DNA of 64,000 nucleotides, from NCBI GenBank assembly GCA_950022295.1, contig OX465598.1:186243501-186307500 (forward strand), given 5' to 3'. Below, one piece after another: positions 1-10,869 of the stretch. Position numbers and translations under genes: made by a program. Every line of letters begins with the position of its first letter. Positions within the stretch are counted from its first letter, which is position 1. Source of the stretch: Bromus sterilis. Lineage: Eukaryota > Streptophyta > Magnoliopsida > Poales > Poaceae. The notes beneath the pieces are model-generated. The model was not told where the DNA came from. It saw only the letters and a program-made list of their open reading frames with translations, and did no database searches.

Positions 1-2585
1 ACATGACATAAACAGCAAGCATTACAAGAATTTAAATAATATGAAAGTAAAACAAAGATTCCGGAGACGGAGTAGTGTCGGTGAACTTGACACATAGGAA
101 GGTGCAACAAAAGTTGGAACCCAGCCGCACTACATATGAAAATATGTTAGGGCTGAATTGAAGAAGAAGATGACATGGAACAAGATTGAAAAGATCAGAC
201 GATCAACAATTTTCAAATGCACTGAAGTTGAAATTGCTGCAGACAACAGATCTGAATGCTTCTGAACCAGGTGATCACACCTTGTCTCAAGAGTTGCACA
301 AAACATCATGAGGACATCACTGCTGAAATCCTTGCAGAAAAGTACCCCAAAACACATATGATATGTCTCTACTTGAATTTGCAAGGGCAGTTGCAAATTC
401 AACTGAAGTTCAGGGGCTGAGTGCAAAATTACACCACATGAATTTTGAAAAAGGCTCAGATGAACAAATCATCATCACCATGCAATTCCTTGTGCAAAAT
501 TACCCCAATTTCATATATGGCATGGGAAACTTTGAAATTTGAACAACCTTAGCAAAACAAGAATTTACAGGGGGCTTATTGCAAAATTGACCAAGCTCCA
601 AAATTAGAGATGGCCATTTGCAAACATGCATATCACCAGTGTGATCAGTAGCTCCAGCTACCCGAAAAACATATATGGCAGGCATCAAAAAGAACAGGAG
701 GTTGAAATCTAATTTGAATTTGAATTCAAATCTAAATGGAATAAAAAACAGAAAGAAAAAGAATAAAAGAAAAGGGAAAGGGGGGGAGCCCAGCCAGCAG
801 GCCCAGCTGCTGCTTCCCGCCCCTGGGCGCGCTAGCTCTAACGGGCCAGGCCCAGCTGGATCCACGGCCATGCAAAAAAAAGGAGCAAAAACTCCTGGTT
901 AAATCGACCCCAGGGGGGATCGAACCCCTCACCCCGCGGTTCGAACTCCAGGCGCGCATACCACTCGGCCACTGCTCGACTTCTGACAGAAGACTGCTCG
1001 CTCTGAAGTTAAACCAACTGTGAGGCGGTTCTGAAACTGAAACGCGAACGGACTCGACTTCAGGCGGCAGTGGATGGAAGAAAGGAGGGAGCTTTGCGAA
1101 GCTTATATTCGATCCAGGCCTCCAACGCACTGGTGCAGCGCTGCATCGCCTCCGTATCTTCTACGGAGACAATCCTCCTCGCAGAAACGAAGCAAACAAG
1201 GCGCGAACTGAAGAAAACCGGCCGCTTGCTCTGCTGTCTGAAGAAATTCAGACATCGCAGTCGCCGCTCGCGTGGAACTCCGACGTCCCTCGCATCTCGC
1301 ACGGCTCGCCGGGAACTCCAAGCTTGCTCCTAGTCGTAACCGGTAGCACCCAGAACCCGTTTTGCATCAAACCTCGCCTCGCCGTACTACCCACGGGAGC
1401 TACAACTGGTCGGAAAAACACGGCGGAACGGCCGCTTGCGGGAGACAGGGGAGGGGATCGGCGAGGCTCACAGCGGGGCGACGGCTCGTGCGGGCTCGGG
1501 AGGGAGGTCGCCGGCGTCCTTCACGCAGACGCAGACGAAGACGAAGATGAGCGCGCCGGAATTCCTCAGGCCATGGACCTCCTGTCCATGGCAGCCCCGG
1601 ACAGGACGCGGGGGGAGGAGGAGATGGGAGAAGGAGGCGGCGGCGCCCGAGGGAGGATGCTAGGGTTGGAGACAAGGAGAGGGGGGCATAAATAGGAGAG
1701 GGGGAGAGGTGACGTGGCTCCAGGAGGGCCTCTCCTCCACGGGAACGCCATGTGCGTGAGGGGGAGAAAGGTGAGAGGAGGGAGATGACAGGCGGGTCCC
1801 GCTGGCTGGGAGAGAGGGAGGGAAAAAAAAGAAAAAAAACGAGGCGCTGCCCCTGGTGGGCTGAAATCAGTCGGCCCAAGTGGCTAGAAGAGGAAAAGGA
1901 AGAAGGACAGGGCCTTTTCCATATAAGAAATAAAAACAGCAAGGAAGAAAAAGAAATAGGAAAAGATAAGGGAAAGGTAAAAATATTTTAAATATTTTAA
2001 ATATTTTTAAATTCCCCTGAAAAGATGCTTGATCATCCAAAATTGATTTGATCAATTTTGCATGCAATGAAAAATCCCCCAAAGTAAAACAGCACCCTTT
2101 TCTATTTAAAATTAAATAGAAAAAGCCATTGGAGATTTTTTTGAGAGAAAAACAGAAGGTTCAAAATTCCATGAGCTTGAAATTCTTAATCCTTGCATTT
2201 TTCTAGATTTTTCAAAATTGGTCAAACCTTTGGCAACAACAAAAATGTGGCCCCTTTTTTATTTCAAAATCACTTTGAACTAGGGCTACTGTTTTTGGTG
2301 GTGGCAAAAATGCTTTGAGGATTTCAAAATCCTTGCAATAGTAATTGAAATGGCTAGGCCAAGTTTGGGGTCAAGAGGAGGGAGCATGTGACAAGGAAAA
2401 TTCCAACAATGTCCTTCTTGAACCACTTTGGATGCAAAAGAAAACAACCCAACATGACTCTAATCCCAATGCCAATTAAGATCACCACATGAAGTGACCT
2501 ACACATCCACCATGCCAAGTTACAAGTCCAACAGAGGAAGTAAAATACATAGTGTTTGGTGGCTTATTACATGTGGGCTGTTACA
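1..2585 (-). repeat. 3' LTR of the chromovirus (truncated by window start)
   Basis: This matches 8271-10869 almost base for base; position 1 corresponds to 8271. On the minus strand it opens TGTAACAGCCCACATG at 2585. It is at least 2.6 kb long, includes G/A-rich low-complexity stretches (about 1600-1840) and contains a tRNA-like block at 904-980. The open frames inside (for example 1324-1695) recur in the other LTR but show no recognisable domain, and I treat them as chance frames in GC-rich LTR sequence. Confidence 0.92.
904..980 (-). other. tRNA-like block with A-box and B-box inside the LTR
   Basis: Read on the minus strand, this holds TGGCCGAGTGG, matching the pol III A-box, and about 45 bases later GGTTCGATCC, matching the B-box. 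The B-box sits in a 5-bp stem (AGGGG/CCCCT) with loop TTCGATC, as in a tRNA T-arm. The D-arm and acceptor stem pair poorly. It looks like a degenerate tRNA-Ser/Leu-like or SINE-head sequence carried in the LTR. A functional tRNA is unlikely. Confidence 0.55.
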
Positions 2586-2600
2586 GCTCTCCCCTACCAA
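2586..2600 (-). other. polypurine tract of the chromovirus
   Basis: On the minus strand TTGGTAGGGGAGAGC ends directly at the LTR start TGTAACAG. This is the expected plus-strand primer site at the internal/3' LTR junction and fixes the left LTR inner boundary at 2585/2586. Confidence 0.8.
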
Positions 2601-2621
2601 CATAGGATCTCGTCCCGAGAT

Positions 2622-3941
2622 CTAAGCAAGAAAAAGCTCGGGATACTCAGAACGGAGATGATCTTGACGCTCCCACGTTGCCTCCTTCTCCGAGTGATGT
2701 GCCCACTGCACCTTGAGGAACTTGACGGTCTTGTTGCGAGTCTTGCGCTCGGACGAATCAAGAACATGGACTGGACGCTCTGAGTAAGAAAGATCCGCAC
2801 TGAGCTGGATCTCGCCCAAGTCCACTGCCTGCTCTGGCTGCTTGAAACACTTCTTCAGCTGAGACAGGTGGAACACATCATGCACCATAGCCAAGCTGTC
2901 TAGAAGCTGAAGGCGGAACGCGAGAGGTCCCCGAGTCTCGAGGATGCGGAACGGACCAACGAACCTGGGAGCCAACTTGCCTTTGATCCCAAAGCGGTGA
3001 GTGCCCCGAAGTGGAGACACTTTGAGGTATGCGAAATCACCAACTTTGAAGTCAACACCACAGTGCTTCCTGTCATAATAAGCCTTCTGCCTAGACTGTG
3101 CTGCCTTTAGGTTCTCCCGGACAATCTTCACTTTGTCATCTGCCTCTTGTATCACATCTGGACCGAACAGCTGCCTCTCACCCGTCTCGGACCAGTTCAA
3201 AGGTGTCCTGCACATGCGACCATACAAGACTTCAAACGGCGCTGCCTGCAGACTTGTCTGATAGCTGTTGTTGTAAGAGAACTCAGCATACAGCAAGCAC
3301 TCTTCCCACTTCATGCCAAACGAGATCACACATGCCCTCAACATGTCCTCGAGAATTTGATTCACACGCTCAACCTGCCCACTGGTCTGAGGGTGATACG
3401 CGGTACTGAACAACACCGTCGTACCAATCGCCTTTTGAAAGGCCTGCCAGAACTTAGAGGTGAAAAGGCTGCCTCTATCTGAACTGATCTTCTTGGGAAT
3501 GCCATGCAAGGATACAACTCTTGCGGTGTACAAATCCGCCAACTGAGCTGCTGAAATAAAGTCCTTCACTGGAAAGAAGTGAGCAACTTTGGAGAGATTG
3601 TCAATGACAACAAAGATGGCATTGTTCTTCCTCTGCGACAGAGGAAAACTTGTGATGAAATCCATCTCAATGTGATCCCATTTCCACTCCGGAACTTCAA
3701 TTGGCTGAAGTAGCCCTGCAGGCTTCTGGTGCTGTGCTTTCACTCTCCTGCACACATCACACTGGGAGACAAAACGGGCAACATCCCGCTTCATACGAGT
3801 CCACCAAAAACTCTGCTTGAGGTCCTGATACATCTTGGTGCTACCAAGGTGGATAGACAGCTTTGAGTCATGGGCTTCTTTCAAAATGACCTCTCTGAAA
3901 CCTCCTTCTTTGGGAACAACAACTCGCTCCTCGAACATCAC
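2622..3941 (-). pseudogene. chromovirus integrase and chromodomain (3' part of pol)
   Basis: A 439-codon frame starting at a GTG. It has the integrase zinc finger (H24, H31, C61, C64), a D94-D155-E191 catalytic triad with D(35)E spacing, a GPF-type C-terminal region, and a chromodomain-like tail (about 377-439) ending WERQDHLRSEYPELF. It would insert element cDNA into chromatin, with the tail guiding targeting. It was once continuous with the gag-pol frame at 3938-7009. In this frame a TAA lies just upstream (about 3951-3953) and the frames are offset by one base, so it cannot be made as one polyprotein. The domain residues themselves look intact. Confidence 0.9.
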
Positions 3942-6900
3942 GGTGCCATCTTATGCACTGAAAAGCAACCGTACTTCGGAACTGAGGCAGCAACACCCTG
4001 CTTGACTTTCTGAATCATTGCGCTGCCAGACTGAGCTTCACGAATCTTCTCACGGATAGTGGGCTCTACCACAAGGTTGGCCAGATAGCCTACTGGAACT
4101 AGCTCGAGATTGAGCCTTCGAAAGGACTCACACAAATCAGGGTGTATCTTCTGCACCTGGATACTGTTGCAATCACCCTTGCGGCTCAACGCATCAGCTA
4201 TGACATTCGCCTTGCCAGGCGTATACTGAATATCCACGGAGTACTCAGTAATAGTCTCGAGCCATCTCCTTTGCCTCAAGTTCAGGTTAGGCTGCGTGAA
4301 CAAGTACTTTAAGCTTTTGTGATCGGTGAACACATCAACCTTCCTCCCTAGGAGGAGGTGTCGCCAAGTAACCAACGCATGAATCACTGCAGCCAGTTCA
4401 AGATCGTGGGTCAGATAATTCCTCTCAGCCTGCTTCAACTGCCTGGAGGTGTAAGCCACAATATTCTTTCCCTGCATCAACACTTCGCCAAGGCCATTCA
4501 ACGAGGCGTCACAGAAAACTTGAAACGGCTGTGACTCGTCTGGCGGTGTAAGGATCGGAGCTGTGGTCAGCCTTAGCTTCAACTCATCAAAAGCTGCTTG
4601 GCAAGCCTGTGACCAATTGTACTTCTTGCCCTTGCACAACAACTCCGTCATCGGCTTTGCTATCTTGGAGAAATTCTCGACAAACTTCCTGCAATAGCTG
4701 GCAAGTCCGAGAAAACTCCTCAGCTGCTTGACATTCTTCGGCGGAGTCCAATCCTGAATCGTCCGGACTCTGTCTGGGTCAACAGCAATGCCCTCTGAGG
4801 AAATGACATGGCCAAGGAAGTTGACCTTATTGATCCAAAATTCACACTTGGAGAACTTGGCATAAAACTGGTGATCTCTCAACTTCTGCAACACCAATCT
4901 GAGATGCTCCTCATGCTCAGCCTCTGACTTGGAAAAGACAAGGATGTCGTCGAGGTAGAGGAGTACGAACACATCTAGCCATTCTTGGAACAGATAGTTC
5001 ATGGCCCTAATGAACGTGGGAGGAGCGTTTGAAAAGCCAAACGTCATGACCGTAAACTCGTACAGTCCATAACGAGTGCGGAAGGCTGTCTTGGGAATGT
5101 CCTCCTCACGGACACGAATCTGGTGGTACCCCATCTTTAGATCAAGCTTTGAAAACACCTTTGCCCCATGCAATTGCTCGAATAAGTCATTGATGTTGGG
5201 CAAAGGGTACTTGTTTTTGATCGTCTTCTTGTTGATCCCACGGTAGTCTTGAACCAACCGACTAGTACCATCTTTCTTCTTCACAAAAAGACACGGGGCA
5301 CCCCAAGGGGAAGTGCTCGGACGAATGAGCCCATCCTTCTCAAGCTTCACCAGCTGCTCCTTCAACTCAATCAGCTCTTCCGGACACATCTTGTAAGGCT
5401 GCCGAGATATCGATTGTGTACCAGGTTCTAGCTCGATCAAGAACTCAATAGCACGCACGGGTGGAATACCTGGTAACTCCTCTGGGAAGACATCTGGGAA
5501 CTCTCGAACAACTCTGACCTCCTCGATCAATGGAGCAACTCCAGCGTTCAGAGCGTACAACTGTGCTGCTCCTGCTTTCGAGCCACAACTGTACCAAATC
5601 TCTGCGCCTGAATCGTGCGTCAGCAACACGGTCTTGGACGGGCAATCAATCTTGGCCTTGTGCTGCATAAGCCAATCCATACCCAGAATGACATCAATGT
5701 CTGAACTTGGCAAAACGATGAGAGAGGCTGGGCAATTGCATCCCTGAATGGAGACTGTCACAAAAGGAGCACGGATAGAAGTGGTGAACTTTGCACCTGG
5801 TGACACAATCGGGAGGAAACTGGGAAGATCCTCCAAGGCAAGGACCTGATCGTGAGCAAACTTCTGGGAGACGAAGGAATGGGAAGCTCCAAAATCAAAC
5901 AACACGGTCGCAGGAACAGAATTAACAAGTAACCTACCAAGCACAATCTCGGACGACTGCTGTGCCTCTGTCACAGTCACGTTGTTCACACGGAGCGCTC
6001 GTGGCTGGGCCCGCACCATCGCGTTGCTCGGTGTAGAGCGAGGTGGGGGCGGAGGCAGCCGGGCGTAACGAGGGTCGATGCACTGCGGAGACTTGTGCCC
6101 CGGCCTGCCACACTTGAAGCACGTGATCTCAGGCCTGGGCTGGCCCTGTGGAGCAGGCGGCCTCGCAGAGGGTGGAGTAGAGCGAGGTCCGTGCTGCACT
6201 GGGACGGGAGGGCGGGAAAAAGTGCGGACAACTGCCCCCCTCTGCTGAAACTGCTGAAGGTGCGGCTGAGACTGTGGCTCTGCAACCCAGGACTTGGCCT
6301 TCTTGTGGACCATCACTGCTGAACTGTGCTCTCTCTGCTTCCTCTTCTCTGCGGAATGCTCTGCCTCAGCTGACTCCTGTCTGATAGCCTGGTCGACGAA
6401 CTCTGAGAACAGGCTTGGCGTGGACAAGATGAGCGCATACTTGATGTCCGTGGAAAGACCACCGCGGAACCTGGCAATGCGCTTGGCCTCTGTCGAGACC
6501 TCCTCTGGAGCGTACCTGGCGAGCCTGACGAAGGCCAGGTTATACTCCTGCACAGACCTGTCCCCCTGCCTCAGAGCTAAGAACTCCTCGCGCTTCCTCT
6601 CGATCAGTCCACTGGGAATATGAGCAGCTCTGAAATCCCTGACGAAGTCTTCCCACGTGATCTCTGCATCACCCTTGTTGGCCTTGTACGTCGAGAACCA
6701 ACTGCCTGCGGCACCCTGAAGCTGGAAAGAGGCGAAGGTGACGTAGTCGATGGGTCTGACGGCGTTGGCATTGAAGTGCTTCTTGATCTCTGCGATCCAG
6801 TCATCCGCCTCCAGTGGGTCTCGAGCCTCGGAGAACCTGGGGGGGCTGATCGCGAGGAACTGCTGCAGTGTGGTGTACTGTGGACGATCATTTCTCTGAG

Positions 6901-7009
6901 CACCCTGGTTCTGCAGCATCTGAAGGATCGCAGCTGTGCCCTGAGCCACTGCGGCTACAGCCTCCCCAAGGATAGGGTTCTCTGGCGGCAGCATGTTCGC
7001 TCTTGGCAT
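3938..7009 (-). CDS. chromovirus Gag-protease-RT-RNase H polyprotein (truncated frame)
   Basis: A 1023-codon frame. Order: Gag capsid-like region (about 45-215), CCHC knuckle (297-310, CFKCGRPGHKSPQC), retropepsin (about 360-450), reverse transcriptase with YLDD at 685-688, RNase H starting FCDAS at 832-836, and the connection to integrase. The protease motif is D-F-G-A (codons at 5888-5896) rather than D-S/T-G-A, a one-base change expected to kill polyprotein processing. The frame ends in TGA at 3938-3940, overlapping the integrase frame. The product would form virus-like particles and copy element RNA, but protease loss and separation of integrase suggest a defective copy. Confidence 0.9.
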   Translation of the reverse strand: MPRANMLPPENPILGEAVAAVAQGTAAILQMLQNQGAQRNDRPQYTTLQQFLAISPPRFSEARDPLEADDWIAEIKKHFNANAVRPIDYVTFASFQLQGAAGSWFSTYKANKGDAEITWEDFVRDFRAAHIPSGLIERKREEFLALRQGDRSVQEYNLAFVRLARYAPEEVSTEAKRIARFRGGLSTDIKYALILSTPSLFSEFVDQAIRQESAEAEHSAEKRKQREHSSAVMVHKKAKSWVAEPQSQPHLQQFQQRGAVVRTFSRPPVPVQHGPRSTPPSARPPAPQGQPRPEITCFKCGRPGHKSPQCIDPRYARLPPPPPRSTPSNAMVRAQPRALRVNNVTVTEAQQSSEIVLGRLLVNSVPATVLFDFGASHSFVSQKFAHDQVLALEDLPSFLPIVSPGAKFTTSIRAPFVTVSIQGCNCPASLIVLPSSDIDVILGMDWLMQHKAKIDCPSKTVLLTHDSGAEIWYSCGSKAGAAQLYALNAGVAPLIEEVRVVREFPDVFPEELPGIPPVRAIEFLIELEPGTQSISRQPYKMCPEELIELKEQLVKLEKDGLIRPSTSPWGAPCLFVKKKDGTSRLVQDYRGINKKTIKNKYPLPNINDLFEQLHGAKVFSKLDLKMGYHQIRVREEDIPKTAFRTRYGLYEFTVMTFGFSNAPPTFIRAMNYLFQEWLDVFVLLYLDDILVFSKSEAEHEEHLRLVLQKLRDHQFYAKFSKCEFWINKVNFLGHVISSEGIAVDPDRVRTIQDWTPPKNVKQLRSFLGLASYCRKFVENFSKIAKPMTELLCKGKKYNWSQACQAAFDELKLRLTTAPILTPPDESQPFQVFCDASLNGLGEVLMQGKNIVAYTSRQLKQAERNYLTHDLELAAVIHALVTWRHLLLGRKVDVFTDHKSLKYLFTQPNLNLRQRRWLETITEYSVDIQYTPGKANVIADALSRKGDCNSIQVQKIHPDLCESFRRLNLELVPVGYLANLVVEPTIREKIREAQSGSAMIQKVKQGVAASVPKYGCFSVHKMAP

Positions 7010-8270
7010 CCTGTATACAGGAACACTTATGAGAACATGATTGAATCATTGAAGTAACCAGAAGTTAAAGCAATATTGACAACAAAACTTCCTCACGAGG
7101 TATGAGGAAGCCGAAGGCTGAAATTCCACCAAGGTTAACCAGGAAAGTCGATAGCTAGGTGCTACTGGAATTCCCAAACCAAGATCATCCGAATCCAAGA
7201 TAATAATCTGCTAGCGAGCACACAACAATATATACGAGCGGTTGGAACCTGACAATGAGACATCTTCCCTGAGAGGCCCACCATCACGGTCGTCCATAGG
7301 GGAAAGACACCACATCCATATTACCATAGGATGCCCGCCAATCCTGTATGGACGTTTCACCTGGGTTAACTGTCCAAACTATGTGAACAGCCCCCTAGCT
7401 CCCTGTTTTTGGACCAACAGAGAAACTATGTCTCCGATGGCCCGGGTTGTTTCGAAAACAGCTGGGGCGCCAACCAACACACACACGAGGCAAAATAAAA
7501 TCAGCTCGGGCCACCACTAGAATTGTACGAAGCTAGGTAGGTAAGACAAGGGGGCCCCATAAAACCCCACACACGATTAGGCACGCTCGTCAAAAAACAC
7601 AATACCCGGAACTCGGGTCCTAGGTGTCTCAAATGGAACAAAGCACCAGACAGGAATAGTCCAGCCTTCCACCTTTCGTCGAATATAATTTAATATCATT
7701 TAACAATAATAAATATCAACCAACTTCTTTTATAGCATGATATCCCAACCATAAATATATAGGGCAAGCAGCAAGTTTTCTATCCATACTAAGCAATGGC
7801 TGAGCAGCGGTAACTTAGCAGTACAATGGTTTGCTGGGATGTGGGGATCATGGCTATATGGTTTTCAACATGGCATATAAGGTGGATAGGATCAAGCAAC
7901 AACGTACTAGTTCTACAACTAGGCACGAGCAGGAAGTTATAAAGTAATGACACAGTTTCTCCCCCTTGCCTGGTAAGGTAGTCGAAGCAGCACCCACGGT
8001 ACCCTCGGGCTCGGTGTCGGACAGCTCCACGTGAGTCTCCTCGTCAGTCTCGGGTGCTAACGTAAAGATACCGGTAAGGAAAACACACAAGTAAGCAACT
8101 GATGCAAACTCAAACAAGGATGGCATGTTCAAGGTTTATTTACATGATAAGACCCTGTCTAGTCAAGTTTAAATGAAGGTGATGGCGACAGGTCATCAAC
8201 TTCATATGCATTTATTTACATTGTAATGGCTTTGGTCTAAGCCTTAAACTTAGGTGTAAGTAACATGATG
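7010..8270 (-). other. chromovirus leader region; PBS and LTR edge not located
   Basis: There is no convincing coding frame between the gag start and the first base provably shared by both LTRs. I looked for an initiator-Met tRNA primer site (TGGTATCAGAGC, minus strand) and did not find one. Because the other LTR is cut at the window edge, the inner end of the 5' LTR cannot be fixed by comparison and may lie inside this stretch. Confidence 0.5.
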
Positions 8271-10869
8271 ACATGACATAAACAGCAAGCATTACAAGAA
8301 TTTAAATAATATGAAAGTAAAACAAAGATTCCGGAGACGGAGTAGTGTCGGTGAACTTGACACATAGGAAGGTGCAACAAAAGTTGGAACCCAGCCGCAC
8401 TACATATGAAAATATGTTAGGGCTGAATTGAAGAAGAATATGACATGGAAAAGGATTGAAAAGATCAGACGATCAACAATTTTCAAATGCACTGAAGTTG
8501 AAATTGCTGCAGACAACAGATCTGAATGCTTCTGAACCAGGTGATCACACCTTGTCTCAAGAGTTGCACAAAACATCATGAGGACATCACTGCTGAAATC
8601 CTTGCAGAAAAGTACCCCAAAACACATATGATATGTCTCTACTTGAATTTGCAAGGGCAGTTGCAAATTCAACTGAAGTTCAGGGGCTGAGTGCAAAATT
8701 ACACCACATGAATTTTGAAAAAGGCTCAGATGAACAAATCATCATCACCATGCAATTCCTTGTGCAAAATTACCCCAATTTCATATATGGCATGGGCAAC
8801 TTTGAAATTTGAACAACCTTGGCAAAACAAGAATTTACAGGGGCTTATTGCAAAATTGACCAAGCTCCAAAATTAGAGATGGCCATTTGCAAACATGCAT
8901 ATCACCAGTGTGATCAGTAGCTCCAGCTACACTAAAGACATATATGGGAGGCATAAAAAAGAACAGGAGGTTGAAATCTAATTTGAATTTGAATTCAAAT
9001 CTAAATGGAATAAAAAATAGAAAGAAAAAGAATAAAAGAAAAGGGAAAGGGGGGGGAGCCCAGCCATCTTGGGCTGGTTTCGGCCAGCAGGCCCAGTTGC
9101 TGCTTCCCGCCCCTGGGCGCGCTAGCTCTAACGGCCCAGGCCCAGCTGGATCCACGGCCATGCAAAAAAAAAGGAGCAAAAACTCCTGGTTAAATCGACC
9201 CCAGGGGGGATGGAACCCCGCACCCCGCGGTTCGAACTCCAGGCGCGCATACCACTCGGCCACTGCTCGACTTCTGACAGAAGACTGCTCGCTCTGAAGT
9301 TAAACCAACTGTGAGGCGGTTCTGAAACTGAAACGCAAACGAACTCGACTTCAGGCGGCAGTGGATGGAAGAAAGGAGGGAGCTTTGCGAAGCTTTGATT
9401 CGATCCAGGCCTCCAACGCACTGGTGCAGCGCTGCATCGCCTCCGTATCTGCTACGGTGACCATCCTCCTCGCAGAAACGAAGCAAACAAGGCGCGAACT
9501 GAAGAAAACCGGCCGCTTGCTCTGCTGTCTGAAGAAATTCAGACATCGCAGTCGCCGCGCGCGTGGAACTCCGGCGTCCCTCGCATCTCGCACGGCTCGC
9601 CGGGAACTCCAAGCTTGCTCCTAGTCGTAACCGGTAGCACCCAGAACCCGTTTTGCATCAAACCTCGCCTCGCCGTACTACCCACGGGAGCTACAACTGG
9701 TCGGAAAAACACGGCGGAACGGCCGCTTGCGGGAGACAGGGGAGGGGATCGGCGAGGCTCACAGCGGGGCGACGGCTCGTGCGGGCTCAGGAGGGAGGTC
9801 GCCGGCGTCCTTCACGCAGACGCAGACGAAGACGAAGATGAGCGCGCCGGAATTCCTCAGGCCATGGACCTCCTGTCAATGGCGGCCCCGAACAGGACGC
9901 GGGGGGTGGAGGAGATGGGAGAAGGAGGCGGCGGCGCCCGAGGGAGGATGCTAGGGTTGGAGACAAGGAGAGGGGGGCATAAATAGGAGAGGGGGAGAGG
10001 CGACGTGGCTCCAGGAGGGCCTCTCCTCCACGGGCACGCCATGTGCGTGAGGGGGAGAAAGGTCAGAGGAGGGGGATGACAGGCGGGTCCCGCTGGCTGG
10101 GAGAGAGGGAGGAAAAAAAAGAAAAAAAACGGGGCGCTGCCCCTGGTGGGCTGAAATCGGTCGGCCCAAGTGGCTAGAAGAGGAAAAGGAAGAAGGACAG
10201 GGCCTTTTCCATATAAGAAATAAAAACAGCAAGGAAGAAAAAGAAATAGGAAAAGATAAGGGAAAGGTAAAAATATTTTAAATATTTTTAAATTCCCCTG
10301 AAAAGATGCTTGATCATCCAAAATTGATTTGATCAATTTTTCATGCAATGAAAAATCCCCCAAAGTAAAACAACACCCTTTTCTATTTAAAATTAAATAG
10401 AAAAAGCCCTTGGAGAGTTTTTTGAGAGAAAAACAGAAGGTTCAAAATTCCATGAGCTTGAAATTCTTAATCCTTGCATTTTTCTAGATTTTTCAAAATT
10501 GGTTTGACCAATTTTGGCAACAACAAAAATGTGGGCCCTTTTTGAATTCAAAATCACTTTGAACTAGGGCTACTGTTTTTGGTGGTGGCAAAAATGCTTT
10601 GAGGATTTCAAAATCCTTACAATAGCAATTGAAATGGCTAGGCCAAGTTTGGGGTCAAGAGGAGGGAGCATGTGACAAGGAAAATTCCAACAATGTCCTT
10701 CTTGAACCACTTTGGATGCAAAAGAAAACAACCCAACATGACTCTAATCCCAATGCCAATTAAGATCACCACATGAAGTGACCTACACATCCACCATGCC
10801 AAGTTACAAGTCCAACAGAGGAAGTAAAATACGTAGTGTTTGGTGGCTTATTACATGTGGGCTGTTACA
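8271..10869 (-). repeat. 5' LTR of the chromovirus
   Basis: This is the direct repeat of 1-2585, ending GGGCTGTTACA on the plus strand at 10869. It differs from the left copy by scattered substitutions and small indels, such as an added short segment near 9062-9085. The left limit given is only the first base comparable with the truncated partner. Confidence 0.88.
9195..9271 (-). other. second copy of the tRNA-like block in the 5' LTR
   Basis: This is the same block as 904-980. The A-box TGGCCGAGTGG is kept, but the B-box carries a G-to-C change (GGTTCCATCC), so this copy is less likely to recruit TFIIIC. Confidence 0.5.

Larger units (their letters stand above)
1..10869 (-). mobile_element. 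Ty3/gypsy chromovirus, nearly complete, minus orientation
   Basis: Two long direct repeats (position 1 onward and 8271 onward) flank a gag-pol region read on the minus strand. The LTR begins TGTAACAGCCC on the minus strand, and a purine tract lies just inside the left LTR. The integrase C-terminus resembles a chromodomain, which places the element among chromoviruses, perhaps the Tekay/Del branch (inferred). The left LTR is cut by the window edge, so the outer TSD cannot be checked. The right outer boundary is sharp at 10869, where unrelated LTR sequence starts. Coding is broken by a frameshift and stop near 3950 and by a protease active-site change, so this copy is probably not autonomous. 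Confidence 0.9.

Noticed and set aside
904..980. A functional tRNA gene.
   Set aside because: Acceptor and D-arm stems do not pair and no proper anticodon arm is visible, although A and B boxes are good.
1324..1942. Arg/Gly-rich or Ser/Pro-rich frames in the chromovirus LTRs (also 9615-10363).
   Set aside because: They overlap each other on both strands in GC-skewed repeats; the two LTR copies show frame-changing indels between them.
3938..3953. Programmed minus-one frameshift between chromovirus frames.
   Set aside because: No slippery heptamer in the overlap, a TAA blocks the second frame just upstream, and the site is atypical for such a signal.
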